Shown: in pieces, positions 36,353 to 48,790 of the stretch
Layout: each line of letters starts with the position of its first letter
Position numbering within the stretch: position 1 is the first letter of the stretch
Source of the DNA: Stichopus chloronotus
Taxonomy: Eukaryota; Echinodermata; Holothuroidea; Aspidochirotida; Stichopodidae
Direction: 5' to 3'
Length of the DNA stretch: 64,000 bases
Assembly: GCA_021234535.1 (NCBI GenBank)
Contig: CM037832.1
Location: forward strand, 4,013,359-4,077,358
Made by a program: the position numbers and the translations under genes
Notes under the pieces: generated by a model
Database searches by the model: none
Told to the model about the DNA's origin: nothing
What the model saw: the letters and a program-made list of their open reading frames with translations, nothing else

Positions 36353-37673
36353 CAGGCCCGTGGGTAGCCCATGTGGTGGGGTGGGTCTTTTGTCCGAGAT
36401 GTGGACCTTTTTCCAAATACGGAAGCGGCTGACGCGTGCCGTAAGCATGCAGTTGCTAGGGACAAGTTTGAAATCTGCAGATTTACCGCAATCTGGAGCA
36501 TTTTAGAGGAGTACAAAAGACCTGTCGTAGACAATTTACATTAATAGTAGAAACAGGGGCGTAGCCAGGAATGTGCCAAGTGCAACTCGTGAAGACTTTC
36601 TAAGCGGAGCGCCACCATCGGTTGGCGCGGAGTGTACAAGAAAATTTTGAGTTTTACAAATCCCCAGATGGGCGGAAATCGCCCTTCCCAAGTCTTTTCA
36701 GTTGCATGAACCCAGCCTTGAAATATAAATCTCATGTCTACAATTTCCCAATTACTGAGAAAAGAATTAGTCTGTGAAAAATGATGCAATGCCGAGATGA
36801 GCATTCAAAGAAATGTTTGGCTACTACAAACAACTGAGAGTGTAGAAAACCGCTCTTCCTGGGTGCTTTACATGCATACATGTACAGTACATGCTCCCAA
36901 CCCTGCATTCCACCCCTGCCTTGGTAGGCCTGCCGCATAAATTGAGGGAATTACTATTTAGCGATATCGCAGGAAAAAAGCGAAAATGTGATCAAGCAGG
37001 GTCGCCTCATTCGCCCTCCTTTCCCTGGCTATGCCTATGCTCCTGGGTATATTTCTGGCAAAGTTCTTAAAAAAAATACCACAATATGGCCATGGGGGGT
37101 CGCCTCTTTGGCCCCCTCCTTCGTTACGCACCTGAGTAGACACTCTTTGGTAGTCGTGGCGGTTTGAAGAGGGCTTAAAATGGACCGACTGCACCTGACT
37201 ACAATTGAACTTATTAAATCCGACCTGGCGACGGCTTACGACACAACTGAACTCTAGTCATGACCGGTCACACCGCTTCGTCCACAGCAGACGCAGTGGG
37301 TGGTCGCCGGCGTGTCGCAGGTCGTTGTGGCAGTGTGTCCGGGCTTTGTATTGTATCTACAGGTAGTTAAATGATATCCACGGCCACAATGACATAACCA
37401 TACAAGCGCGTTTTGAGCTTACTATCTCATCACCCCACATGGTGTATGAATGTGGTGATGAGATATTGTGGTCAGTTTGGGCCTGTATACATTTTATCAC
37501 ATAAGTGGAAAGGTTTTATCTTCCTGCTAAAAGTGAATGGAAATTTGGCCTCAATATGTCAAGCTAAAAAATATTTTATAGCTGACCCATCAAACACAGG
37601 GCTGGAAAAATGGACCTCCATCAGGTTGAGGTGGGTCATTCAAACGTTCCGACCCTCCCTGGCTACGGGCCTG
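36353..37673. mobile_element. Outer hAT-like element (non-autonomous), interrupted
   Basis: The left end CAGGCCCGTGGGTAGCC at 36353 and the right end GGCTACGGGCCTG at 37661-37673 form an imperfect inverted repeat. Both are flanked by ACGAG (36348-36352 and 37674-37678), a possible short target duplication. Another hAT-like element lies inside it. No transposase frame found. Confidence 0.5.
36554..37134. mobile_element. Inner hAT-like MITE with 8-bp target duplication
   Basis: The left end CAGGGGCGTAGCCAGG at 36554 pairs with the right end GTTACGCACCTG ending at 37134. Flanking octamers AGTAGAAA (36546-36553) and AGTAGACA (37135-37142) match at 7 of 8, the hAT-type duplication length. The internal GGAGCGCCACCATCGGTTGG links it to the copy at 7.4-8.2 kb. 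Confidence 0.65.
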
Positions 37674-37980
37674 ACGAGTTTGTGTTTATCTTTCAAGTTT
37701 GAGGATACAAGCATGTGCAGTCGAAATTGAGAAAAGGGTTTATTCCTTCCCACCTTGACTCTGACTCCAGGGTATAAATTAAATTTACATGTCCACCCAA
37801 ATATGTGTCACTTTCAAATGGACTTTGCCTCCACACACACACAAAAAAGATTAAACTCACCCTACTGGAACATGCCTAGCCTAGGATGTTTGAAAATAGG
37901 GAAACGCACTATACTACATCATGGGAACGCCTGTTCAAATTACACATAGGCTACACTGCATGCCAGTGAACTACTACTAG

Positions 37981-38050
37981 AGGGTTAGCTTGGTGGTTGG
38001 AGTGTTCGTCCTGCAATTACTAGGTCAATGGATCAAATCCCAGTGGCACC
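37981..38050 (+). mobile_element. tRNA-derived SINE head
   Basis: A-box-like TAGCTTGGTGG (37986-37996) and B-box-like GGATCAAATCC (38030-38040) at tRNA-like spacing. No cloverleaf pairing is evident, so it is a SINE promoter rather than a working tRNA gene. Confidence 0.55.
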
Positions 38051-38284
38051 ACTGGGAAATTTTCCAGGGGCTCAAAATAACTTTGGTACTAATTTACAAT
38101 CCATACCAATCGGACAAGGTATCAGACAACTAAAAGAGTTAGCATAGCGTCTATGTCTTATTTACCATTTTTTTTTCTTTTGCTAGTTTTTTTTTTTTAA
38201 TCTTTTTTAGATTGCCAAAATTACCGATTTTCTGTGCAATGATCAACATGTAGTGACACCTGTGGAAGAAGTGATAGATTATTC

Positions 38285-38390
38285 CTGAAAGAGAAGTATA
38301 GATTACAGGAGGATTCGAACCTAAATATCACGATAACTGATGTATCATACGTCTTATGCATAACCCACTACGCTGCGAGAGCGGTTGTGG
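38285..38390 (-). mobile_element. tRNA-like SINE head, minus strand
   Basis: On the minus strand GGTTCGAATCC (38321-38311) is a perfect B box and TAGTGGGTTATGC upstream is A-box-like. The T-stem does not pair fully, so it is not called as a tRNA. Confidence 0.5.
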
Positions 38391-38682
38391 GGGTTGAGTG
38401 TTCAAAAATGCATACAATTCACAAACACGTAATCCAACTAGTCATATCACAGTATATATATATCCATATACTATAAGTAAGTATCTATCCCCTAACTTAT
38501 CCCCTAACCCTGAATCATGACACCTAACCTGATCCCCTAGTCCTGTTTACCAACGCTAGTTAGGCAATCCATTCATCATTCGCTATTCAAGGATGGCAGG
38601 GTACAGAATCGAACAATCGAATCGAAGCTAGCGAGCACATTCATATGGTACGGATTCTAAAGTTGCGCCATAACTTTTTCAC

Positions 38683-39020
38683 TTAAGCTTTTTACAGTGG
38701 TGCTGAGGGGTTAATTTGGTGATTTCAATTCTGGTTTCTGTTGTCCAATTCAGGTCAGCTCATGTCCTGCTGAGCTGGACAGGTCTGCCACCCCTCCCAG
38801 ACCCCTCCCAGACTTGAGAAAGTGGCTAAAGACTGGGGATGCACTCTTGTCCATCGGATAGGGCCATTAAATGGCAGTTCCGGGAGGTTTGTAATGTACT
38901 GTATGGGATTGTTGGTTTACCCCTGCCTTGTTACCCTCTGAACACTGTTCGAAAAGAGTAGGCAAAATTCACCAATGTTCTTCCATCATCCATGATCATC
39001 AACATGGATGATGGAATAAA
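38683..39020 (+). repeat. Dispersed repeat copy, homologous to 48440-48790
   Basis: Shares TTTACAGTGGTGCT, GCTGAGCTGGACA, 'gactgggg' and 'actcttgtcca' in the same order with 48.4-48.8 kb. Probably the body of a SINE-like element. Confidence 0.65.
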
Positions 39021-39889
39021 ATCCCTTCATGGGTATTCATGCTTTCTGATCCTCAAAAGTCAAATACTTAAGTCTCACTCTTAGGCCTACAGTAACTTAA
39101 ACTTAGCTCTAGCCTTACTTTACTAAACACTTATTTAGCTTAGAGTTAGACTAGAAATTCCGGATTTTCCGAAAGAATGAAATTCTGGACAATATGGCAC
39201 TGGTAATAGTAGGCTAATGTAGCAAATACAATGTTGGGCGTTACGAATAACCCAGTAACCTAGGCTAAACTGTTACTAGTGTTAGTACTGTCAAAGTGTT
39301 AGGATAGGCCATAACTACTGTAGTGTAGGATCAAGGACAGATAGTGACAATCATTATTTAACAATAACATTAACAGTAATTGCCTAAATTTACGCTAGCC
39401 AGGCTACAATTACTTACTTTGTCATATCTTCGTAAAATATCGGCTCAATCTACTCTTTGGTTAAATGTTCGCTGAACGGGAAGTTAACTCACAATTTTCA
39501 AGTGCAGAATACGTATACTAATAATAGTTAGTACTAAGTACTCTACTACTAGAGTCTAGAATTAATGATCTTCGTCACGCGTGCAACGCTTAACGCGACG
39601 GCAAGTCTAAAGGCTAGGCTACGAAGAATGAAAATAACCTAACTAGCTTTATACATGTGTAAGGCCTAAGTGGGGCACATAGACTTTACTGTACTACTGT
39701 ATTTACAGTATTACACTGTACAGTGACAGTGGTCGGACCACGGACAATGTATCACAGCAGGTATAGTGGAGACTCACATATGGCAAGCCTAATGTGCAAT
39801 AATTACGAAACAGAATTTATTACCGAAAAATTCGTTTTTTTTGTTTCATTAAAATAGCAATTAACCTTTGTAATCACACGATGGTGTGT

Positions 39890-40140
39890 ATGTGTGCGTT
39901 TGTGACGTTTACGTGACACTTTATCTCAAGAAGGAAAGCTTGGACAAATCTCATATTACGTGTGTAGGTGTACCGCATTAAGTAGTACAAGTTCGCTATT
40001 GATCTTAGTAGAGCTAAAGGTCATTTGAGGTCAACACGGGTCAAATTGTGAAAATGTGGTAAACTTTATATCTCTTGAAGGGAAGCTTGGCAGATCTCAT
40101 ACTTAACATGTGGGTGTATCTCATACAGTACAAGAAACCT
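39890..40140 (+). repeat. DR1-family repeat fragment (intergenic)
   Basis: Two units with 'aaaggtcatttgaggtcaac', 'gggtcaaattgtgaaaatg' and 'ctcttgaagggaagcttgg'. The hexamers are AGGTCA-like on the plus strand. Confidence 0.7.
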
Positions 40141-40239
40141 TTGCGTTTAGTGAACTGATTTTTATTTAAGATAGAATAAAGTGTTTATTGCGCATTGATT
40201 GGCTATAAAAAAGCTCTTTGATTCAGTGGCTAGGGCTTA

Positions 40240-40990
40240 TCTCTAAAGCAAGCCAGTTTCACATAATATGAATGGTAGAGTATTAAAAGTTATTCATGCG
40301 ATTTATAGTAATTCTAAATCATGTGTTTGAATAATGGAGATAAATCTGTTATGTTTAGTTGTAATGTTGGAGTAAGGCAAGGCGAAACCTGTCACGGTTA
40401 ATATATTTCAATTTTCTTAATGACGTTGGGCAATTCATAAGCTAGTATTTTGATGCTTAGGCAACTTGTCGTGAGCAATATCAAAATTCCTACACTCACT
40501 GGAATGTATTGTGCTTCATGACAGAATCCGCACCCTTTGTGATTAAGCAAAAATAGGAGACGAATTCCACTATTTCTTTGAATGTCAGTAGTTTTCTCAG
40601 TTACAACAAAAGTATCTTCCACCATACTACGAATCCTAACGCTTTAAAAGTGCAAAATAAAATTCAGAAGAATAATAAAAAAAACCTCACTAAATATCAG
40701 CTTATTTTGTGGTGATATAATAAAGTGTTTTGAAGTTCCTTTTTTTACCTACGGAGTTGGTGCCCATCTACAATGTCTTAGTACAGTCCTTAGCACCATT
40801 ACTTTTTACCAGAACTCAATGTTTATTGTTTTTTTTTCCTCACCAGGTGTCTATATGTATTTACCTTGTCTTGTATTTAGTGTTTGCTTCCTTTTTCTTT
40901 CTCTTTTCTTCCTGCTAAGGTGCATTTTTGTATTGCCGAAATGTTTATTTTATGAATCTCTAATACATCTTATGGGGAAATGTGGAGAAT
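40240..40990 (+). pseudogene. Degenerate non-LTR retrotransposon (reverse transcriptase C-terminal part)
   Basis: Across several frameshifts the plus strand reads RVLKVIHAIYSNSKSCV, then GVRQGE, then FLNDV. These resemble the LINE reverse-transcriptase words GVRQGENLSP and FLNDL. Further on, GDEFHYFFEC resembles the conserved C-terminal segment of such elements. The copy ends with GGAGAATAAATGAAATC, a LINE-like 3' tail. It is clearly inactive: stops and frameshifts occur throughout. Confidence 0.55.
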
Positions 40991-41470
40991 AAATGAAATC
41001 AAAGTAGAGGTCAAAGGTCACTTGAGGTCACCAGGGTCAAAAATTTGAAAACATTGTAAGCAATTTAACTAAAGAAGGGAAGTTTTGACAAATCTCAAAG
41101 GTCACTTGAGATCAACAAGAGTCAAATTGTGAAAATGTAAAACATGATAACTCAAGAAGGAAATCTTGGACAGATCTCGAATTTAGTATGTACTTGTGGG
41201 TGTATCTCATTTGAGTATACAAGAATTCTATTGTCTTTGGTAAACGTCAAAGGTTAGTTGAGATCAACAGGGGAGAAGGGAATCAGGAAGGGAAGCTTTG
41301 GCATGTGTCATGTTCAGTGTTTGTCGGTGTATCTCATTGATTGCAAGAACCCTATGGTTTTCAGGGGAAGTCAATGATCATTTGAGGTCAAGAGGGGTCA
41401 AAGTGTGTAAATCTTGTAGACATGACCTCAAGAAAGGGAGCTTGTACAGATCTTATACTTCATATAAAGT
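40985..41470 (+). repeat. DR1-containing repeat array (intergenic)
   Basis: AGGTCAAAGGTCA at 41008-41020 followed by GAGGTCACCAGGGTCAAA. Degenerate units follow near 41100, 41245 and 41370 (about 120-140 bp apart), with 'tctcaagaagg' words. Confidence 0.8.
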
Positions 41471-43750
41471 ATTGTAACACACCCTAACGCTATCATGTCA
41501 GATTCAGAAATCAAGTGCATAAAATCGGATCATCGAAACCACAATGCATTTGTGCATTCTGCTTGATCGATAAGCTCAGATTTTCAAGAAAAAAGAGCCA
41601 GATTTTACAACGGAAACCTCAGTCTTTCTATCGAAAACATGTTTGTTTTTCGAAGAAGAGGTCTTATCGACAGAAAAACATTGTCTTTTTCTTCGTTTTT
41701 TTATCAGCAGTTTTTTTTTATAAACACTGCTTTCGGACATAACTCATTTTTCTTTCTTGTACAACCGATGAATAGAGTGTTTCGAGATTTGTGGATGGAA
41801 AAGAAAGGAGGTTAAAGTCTCCTTTAACAAAGATTAAAGGCAGAACTCCCCCGCCCCCTTCCTCGATAAATTTCCAGAGGCTTACTTTTACTCTGGTAGA
41901 ATGGATCATTTTGTCTACTTTGTTTCTACATTATGTTACAGTACCAAGTTTTCTGTGATGAAATGGCGATATTGTGATGTCGAATGTCTCAGCCCTAAGT
42001 TCAAACCACGCTATGAAGAACATTGACCTACTTTTACAATCCAAGCATCTGCTATTGGGTTCATCTGTTGTGGAATGAGTATAGAATAAATTAAATTTCA
42101 TCGAAATTTGAAAGGAAAACATCAGTTCATGAATCTTTGATATCTGAGACTGAAATTGCAAATCGACACTTTAACCCAACGGTTGAAAACATCAGCTAGA
42201 TGGAATAATTCAAGCTTTCCAAATTATTTTAGAGCCCTTGTGATAATATCGAACAAAATTTATGATTGATATATTTTTTCTTGTCTTTTTTATTGCAGTA
42301 AAGGCTATGTTATATCATCTAGATACTTACATACTTTAAAAACATTTCAACACAAAACGAGGTGTACATCATAAAGCTCATGCTAAAAAGTAGCTTGAGC
42401 TGAATGTTTATGACTATACTCCTTGTATACGATTTGTGATCTGTGTTATTTTGGCAGTGCATGTTTATAGAACAGAATTCGACCTCAAAACCTATAGGCC
42501 AGTACCGGTCACCACGATTTATAGGAGGGTGTGCCGGAAATTTCCAAGCAAGTTTTTTTAATCAAAATGAAAATCGCAGGACACAAATTATGAAGTTAAA
42601 AAGATGAAAATTACAGTATAATTAATTTAAGCCTTCTAACATTCCTGCCAACCCCAATGTTTTAAGCGTGATACTCAGGCATTATGAGTTTTTCTCACGC
42701 TGCAGGTAAATATCTAGCACCAAAATTTAAAATGTGATAAATATCAAGGGCGTCTTTTTGTTTCTTTTCTTGGGAGGGGGTGTCTCCCATTTTTGAGTGG
42801 AGGAGACGCAAATACATTTATCCTCCATCTATTTTTCTTTGTGACCGGAAACTTAAAAGAGAGTACAACAGGAGGGTTTAAAATGAAAAGTAAGACAACA
42901 AAGTCCAAAGAGTAAGAGAGATAGTTAAATCTCTAAAGCAAAACAATAAACACATAGTTAAAGTTGGAGTAAAAATATGCACAAACGAGCAAGTAAGGTA
43001 CTTAACTAGATCAAAGCCCTAAGACAGTATATGCACACAAGATCAATTGAGATAGCCTTTATCAAAACAAAAGGAAGGGCTGTTTTCCGAAACAACGATA
43101 TATACAAAGCGGTTTCGGAATTGACGAAGTCACTCGGAAGAGAATTACTAAGAGAAACAGGATTAACGAGTCGCACACTCGCTCTCAAGTTATTCCTGAA
43201 ATGCAAACTAATGAGACACAATTTCTATGAACTTATCTTTTTTTTTCAGCTGTGAAAGAACTCTTAACAATAACCATACTAATCGTGACATTGTACGCTT
43301 TGGGTTCTCCGACTATGAAGTAAGGCATTTTTTCAAATGAGAAATCCCAATGAAAACCCAAGATCATAAAAATATAACGTCACAGTAAATACTACTTTCA
43401 TTTTCCGTTTGCCATTGGGCACGCCCCCTAATGAAAAAATGACGTAATTTTAATATAGTTACTTTGATTTAGGCTTATAGTAAATGTGTCAACTCAGACC
43501 CCAATTCCGGGCCAATTCCCATTCTGGTACCCCCAGAGTCCATGCCAAGTCCGAGTCCATGATGGGCCCGAGTCCGAGTCCACCCCACAATTAACTGTAA
43601 AGTAAAATCCTCGGAGACTGGTTGTGCAATAGGCAATGTTTATATTAAAATTCTCCCCCAGGTTCCTTTAAAGCTACGTTAAAGGGCAATGCTGAACGAC
43701 CAATACACAGGTAGACCCCATTCATCATCCTGTTGAAGTGAAGTGCAAAA

Positions 43751-43842
43751 CATACATACATACACACCCACACACATACATACATACATACATACATACA
43801 TACATACATACATACATACATACATACATACATACATACAAC
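43751..43842. repeat. (CATA)n tetranucleotide microsatellite
   Basis: About 20 CATA units with a CACACCCACACA interruption near the start. A Tyr-Val-Cys-Met open frame on the opposite strand is purely repeat-derived. Confidence 0.95.
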
Positions 43843-44795
43843 AGTAGGAATTCCCTTTTGGCTCAACTTAGAATGATAGGGAGGCATACATTTGTGTGGA
43901 CTTGTCTAGACACGACTCCAAGTCTGAGTCTACAATTGCAGATCATTCCGGGCCTATTCCGATTCCATGGCATACCATTCCGGGCCGCAATTCCGAGTCC
44001 AGGATAAACTGGACCGGCGAGTCCGGAATTTAGTCCGAGTCCGGACTAGGTGTTACAACCCTGCAAGAGAGTGTTCAAAGTTTCTGTTGATGTATCGATG
44101 TATGTTTTTCTAGGTTTGGTACAGAATTTGATATACAGTAAACTACCAGTAAAGTACCCCAAAAGATCAATTTCACACATGAAGATCTTTGATATCCAGC
44201 CAGTCAGTTGTTGTTCAATTACATACACTTCAGGAAAAAAAAATGTCATTGACACTGGACACATAACTTCTGGTACACTCCGCCACAACTGATGGAGGAG
44301 ATCGTCTTAGGTAGTGCCATCAATGAATTACTAGGGATAGTGCGCGCAAAAGGGGTAGCTAGTAGCTACACACTCAGGGCAGACCCCGTCCTTGCTGAAA
44401 ATCGTGGATAGGCGTCTCATATGTCATATCAATGTGGCACCGACAATATGTGTCCCCAGTCATTTTACTTTGGCGGTACCCTGGTTCTAATTCCTGTGGG
44501 TGCAAAGAGGTCTGCAAGGTTTATAGGGACGACGCCATGGACAGTATCAAGACACCCTTCTCATTTCAAGACTCAGTTCTTTTGCTCAATGTTCTTGATT
44601 CGCATTGAGTGGTTTGCATCACTAATCTAATTGTATGAAGCGAATCATGTAGACGAGAACGAGACCTGACGGTCAATTTTGGTTGGGATTTGAATAAAGT
44701 AGGTCTGTGAGTAGTTTTTCATCTTGGCAGTCATGTGATTTATCATTTTGCAAATAGACAACTTAAGTAAGTCTTACACGGGCATGGTCGTCGAT

Positions 44796-44812
44796 GGGGG
44801 GGGGGGGGGGGG
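44796..44812. repeat. 17-base G run
   Basis: Uninterrupted G tract, a likely length-variable and error-prone position. Confidence 0.95.
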
Positions 44813-47506
44813 ATGTACTCTCGACTTTTTTGATGGGAGAGGACACTAACACATTTGCCCCCCCCCCCCACACCCTCTGTAGCCCGAATAAAATATAACA
44901 GCAATATACATTATTCTTAGTGGAAGTGTATAGTGGCAGGCAGAGTGGCAGGGGAACAGGGAGACTCAGGTCACGTGCAGTAGCTTACGTAATTCTGATT
45001 GAAGTACAGTTTTGTTCCCAGTAAAATAGGGGACAAACCCCCCCCCCCGCGTCTTCAATGAGTCCTTCCAAGTCTACGGGATTTATTGTTAATTCCGTGA
45101 GAGTTTGACTGACCACACGGCACCTATACTCCGTGGTGAAAAAACCTCCTCCTGGACGTATGACCATCTCTAAAAAGAAGATCATGATGAAACTTAAAGA
45201 CAAAAACTCATCACCCCAGACTGTTTCAATTCTCCCAACCACCTACCTCCAGTCCCTCAGGCCTCAGCCTGTCTTAAATTCCTCCACATGTGTAATCAAA
45301 ACAATGGATCCCTGTGTACGCTGTGTAATACGAGCTGCTATGGATCTTTCGAATTTGGTGTCAATCGAGTACTGTAACTTAGAACCAGTTGAGAATTTTG
45401 CTTTCCGGGAGGTAAAAATATAGCTTGGGGTGATGCATTACAGCCTGTAAGTTACCGCGAGCGATGGGAGGAACAAACTCAAATGCATTTTCTCAACTAC
45501 AGGACCCACACGGGTTTGTCGATTTCTGTGGGTTTCCTGCTTGGAACCATATACGTTGCTTTGTATAAGTACATGACAGAGCCGCTGGGTTTAATAATTA
45601 CACTATGAATGATTGCACTTTGGAATTATGTATTGTTGAGATGTATTTCCCAAATTATATAAGGACTTCGTTATCAAACGTTTACACCAAATTAACTACC
45701 GGATTTCTGGATGACGAGCGTTACCGATAGAATGACACGTATTCCACAATATCTATTGCGTCATGGTGGAGATAATACGGAGGCTTTGAAGAGACATTGA
45801 AATAACTGTTAATGACTTGAAAAGAACGACAAACACTTGCAAACATTGCTAAGTTGATAGTAACATGACAAACCTCAGGACACTGGAGTTTTGACTCCCT
45901 CGCATTCACTAGTATCTAAAAATTGACAAGCAGTAAAGTTGTAATTACTTGTAAGAACACAAGTATAAATGTTCAATTAGACCTATCTGCCAAAATGCGA
46001 GACGCTTTAACCTTGAAACATTAACATGTTGTGTATTATCAGTCACGGTTGCGAAACCTTTACTGTCTAGGTTGCTAAGTGTTTACTGTGAAATGAACAT
46101 TGGACACATATGAACATTTTAAAAAAGAAGAATTTCGTCAGTTCATCATTTTGCTGAGAAGTTACGAGCTGCAATTAAGGCTGTGCTATGCATCGAGACA
46201 AAATTCAGAAACTTGGTTGGTAACAGAAAAGACGTCACGGCGTCAATGCAGCAATGCTCCTGAACATTGACGAATTGTTACTCGTCAAAACGACAAACTT
46301 GTGAAAAAGAGGTTTGAAAAGGTTACTGATCTCTTCAATTTTAATTTTGTACTTCGATAACCCAGAATACCTAAATGGCTCTTCCACGCTTGCGTATGTC
46401 TGACATACCAAGTGGAAACACCGGTGCAATACATAACGTTCTCGATTTACGCATTTCTTTTATTATTACAGTATGACCGTGGTACATTACGGAATACGTG
46501 TACGTACGTACGGATCCAGTGATATACTCGGCACTCAGTCACAACAACAACATCACTCAGTCGTAGCGGTACTCACACAGTAACACTAATAGAACACTAT
46601 ACTGTCAGTGAATGGAAGCTGTTGATCGTTAAGGATTCCTAATAAGCCTCTGGTGCTTGACAGAGCTTCAACATTTTCTCTTATTCATATCAAGTACAAT
46701 TTTTGGAGCACAGATATTTTACCGAAAAGTACGTTTGCAAGAGCCTAAGGTGTCAAAAGTGTCATTGGTCTAGGCTAGGCCTTCTGTATTCTTGCTTAAC
46801 GTTACGCGTTAGGTTCACCTCATTAGCAAAGCATGTATGAATATGATATCGTTTCGCGTTAGGACAACTACACACCGTAAATGACTAAATGTAAGTTTGT
46901 AACTGCAGCCTGGGTAGCAGTGCTCACGTACTGAAGTAGCCTAACAAACTACAAAGTAGCAGTTTTCTCAAACTCACTCTACGTCGCTTCTTTCTTTACG
47001 AAAGTACGTTGTCTACTAGTCTAGGATTAAATTTCAATTAACCATAAGGCTTAAGTTAGTTTCAAAGTTGAAATTCACTTGGATGCTTTCCTGGGTAATG
47101 TTACTTGTTAGACTAACTTAGAACTTGTTATTTCTTCCTGTTTAGTAAAGTGAGGTCTCTTCACTTTACCTAGGGCCTACTCTTATTCCTACTCTAGCAA
47201 CCCCAGTAGACCCAAATTGGCCCTATATAAAATTATACCTGGGCTATAGTAAACTTAACTAAATTAGGCCTACCAGTACCAGTGGGCTAGACATAACTTT
47301 TGGCTCAAATTAAAAACTTGTGCCCATCTGCACACAATACTTTAGACAGTGATATGCTTGAATGAGCACTTGCAGTATTATGGTACTGCAATCATGGAGT
47401 TAGCATATATACATATAGGCTATGTTATAGGGTTAGCATGTATATTACAGGACTTGGGGATGTATTGTATAAATTTACTTTCTAACACCCAATAACCAAA
47501 TTCACT

Positions 47507-47590
47507 CTTGTAGTGCAGTCCGCTTTGGGTAGGACTGTCGTGCGACTGTTATCTTAATATCCTTGGTTCGAATCCTCTTGTCACCTCTTT
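47507..47590 (+). mobile_element. tRNA-derived SINE head
   Basis: Perfect B box GGTTCGAATCC at 47565-47575 and A-box-like sequence at about 47519-47533. Stem pairing is poor, so it is read as a SINE, not a tRNA gene. Confidence 0.55.
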
Positions 47591-48364
47591 CCTTTGCAGG
47601 TTTAAAATTCCTTGTTTCTTCTGCAGTTTTCACAGTTCCTTTCCACAGAATGTGTTTAACTTATTGACATTAAGGGAAAAATAACCCTGAAAGCACACAT
47701 CAAAGATGAAACTGTTGACATAGACCGTAATAACTGTTTTAATTGTCTGATACCCTTGTTGATGTCACTTCTTGTCACGGATTCTAAATTAGTACAAGAA
47801 ACTCTTTAGTTGCTGTTTTGGTCTACACATCATAGGCCTAGGCAATAGCGATGTACTATGTTTAATTTGACCTCTAAGTGAGTTGACTGTAACCATAAAC
47901 CCTCCAGGGAGGTTTAGCAGGCATGTCTAAAAGTGTCACCTAAAATTATTTTGGCGGCACCTAGAAGGACAGGGCAAGTGCCGCTTGCGGCTCCAAATAT
48001 TTCAACTTAAAATTAAATTTGCACCTGCATCATGTAGTACTTCTTTGTACACACAAACAGTTAACCTAAGTTATGTACAGCAGCCTACCCATTTCCACTT
48101 ACCCTATGATGGGCAAGTTACTCGTTAAATATTTTACACTTTAATAAGTTTGCCCTGTAAATGTAATAGTATCTGAATAACACTAGTGTAAACATTGGCA
48201 ATAAATTTTTGCAGGTAATTTAGGTCACCAAACGACAGACACATGTGCTACTATGTTTGCCCAAGGTGGCATCTGAACTAGATTGACCCCTAGAAACGGC
48301 ATGGAAGGGCTAGAATTTTGGACAAGTCTGTGTAGGCCTAACTTGAATTCCCAACATTTCTATG

Positions 48365-48790
48365 AGGTGGAGACTGAGAGTTCGCTTGGTGATCAGAGTG
48401 TCAGTCTTACAATTTGGCAGAACCACATGGCTGTGCAGTAAAGCTGTTTACAGTGGTGCTAAGGGGGCTATTTGGGTTCCTGTTGTTCGATATAGGTCTT
48501 GTCTGCATTCAGGTTGCTTGGCACAGCCAGTGGGTTGCTGAGCTGGACATGTTCTCCACCCCTTTCAGCCGTAGGGAAAGTGGCTTAAGACTGGGGCATA
48601 CATTCTTGTCCACGGAATGACGACGTTGTATGGCTGTCCCTTGAGCAGGTTTGGGTTTGCATTGGTTTGCATTGTTGAATGTCTTGTTTCATCACTGTCC
48701 TCATTATCCTCTGGACACTAAAGCAAAAAAGAGTGGGCAAATCTTGCTGGTGTTCATCCACAATTAACATGGTGCAGGGTGCTTGATGAG
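48365..48790 (+). mobile_element. SINE-like element, homologous to 38683-39020
   Basis: Begins with an A-box-like GCTTGGTGATCAGAGTG (compare GCTTGGTGGTTGGAGTG at 37988). It continues into the body shared with 38.7-39.0 kb (TTTACAGTGGTGCT, GCTGAGCTGGACA, 'aagactgggg'). Confidence 0.6.

Larger units (their letters stand above)
41480..46440. other. Intergenic stretch between AMFR and HERPUD
   Basis: No gene recognised. Contains a (CATA)n microsatellite, a GAGTCC/GGACTC-rich repeat pair (about 43500-43600 and 43905-44045) that flanks it, a 17-base G run and C runs near 44862 and 45041. Small open frames such as 43031-43255 have no recognisable domain. Confidence 0.4.

Noticed and set aside
36063..36416. 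117-codon minus-strand frame
   Set aside because: It overlaps a transposon end and has no recognisable motif.
37413..37730. 105-codon plus-strand frame
   Set aside because: It lies inside the outer hAT-like element, crosses its right end and shows no domain.
43031..43255. 74-codon frame with a charged helical look
   Set aside because: Possibly a transposon scrap, but no motif could be named and there is no supporting context.
43645..43887. Repetitive Tyr-Val-Cys-Met frame
   Set aside because: A translation of the (CATA)n microsatellite.
47507..47590. tRNA gene
   Set aside because: B box is perfect but the T and acceptor stems do not pair, so it was called a SINE head instead.
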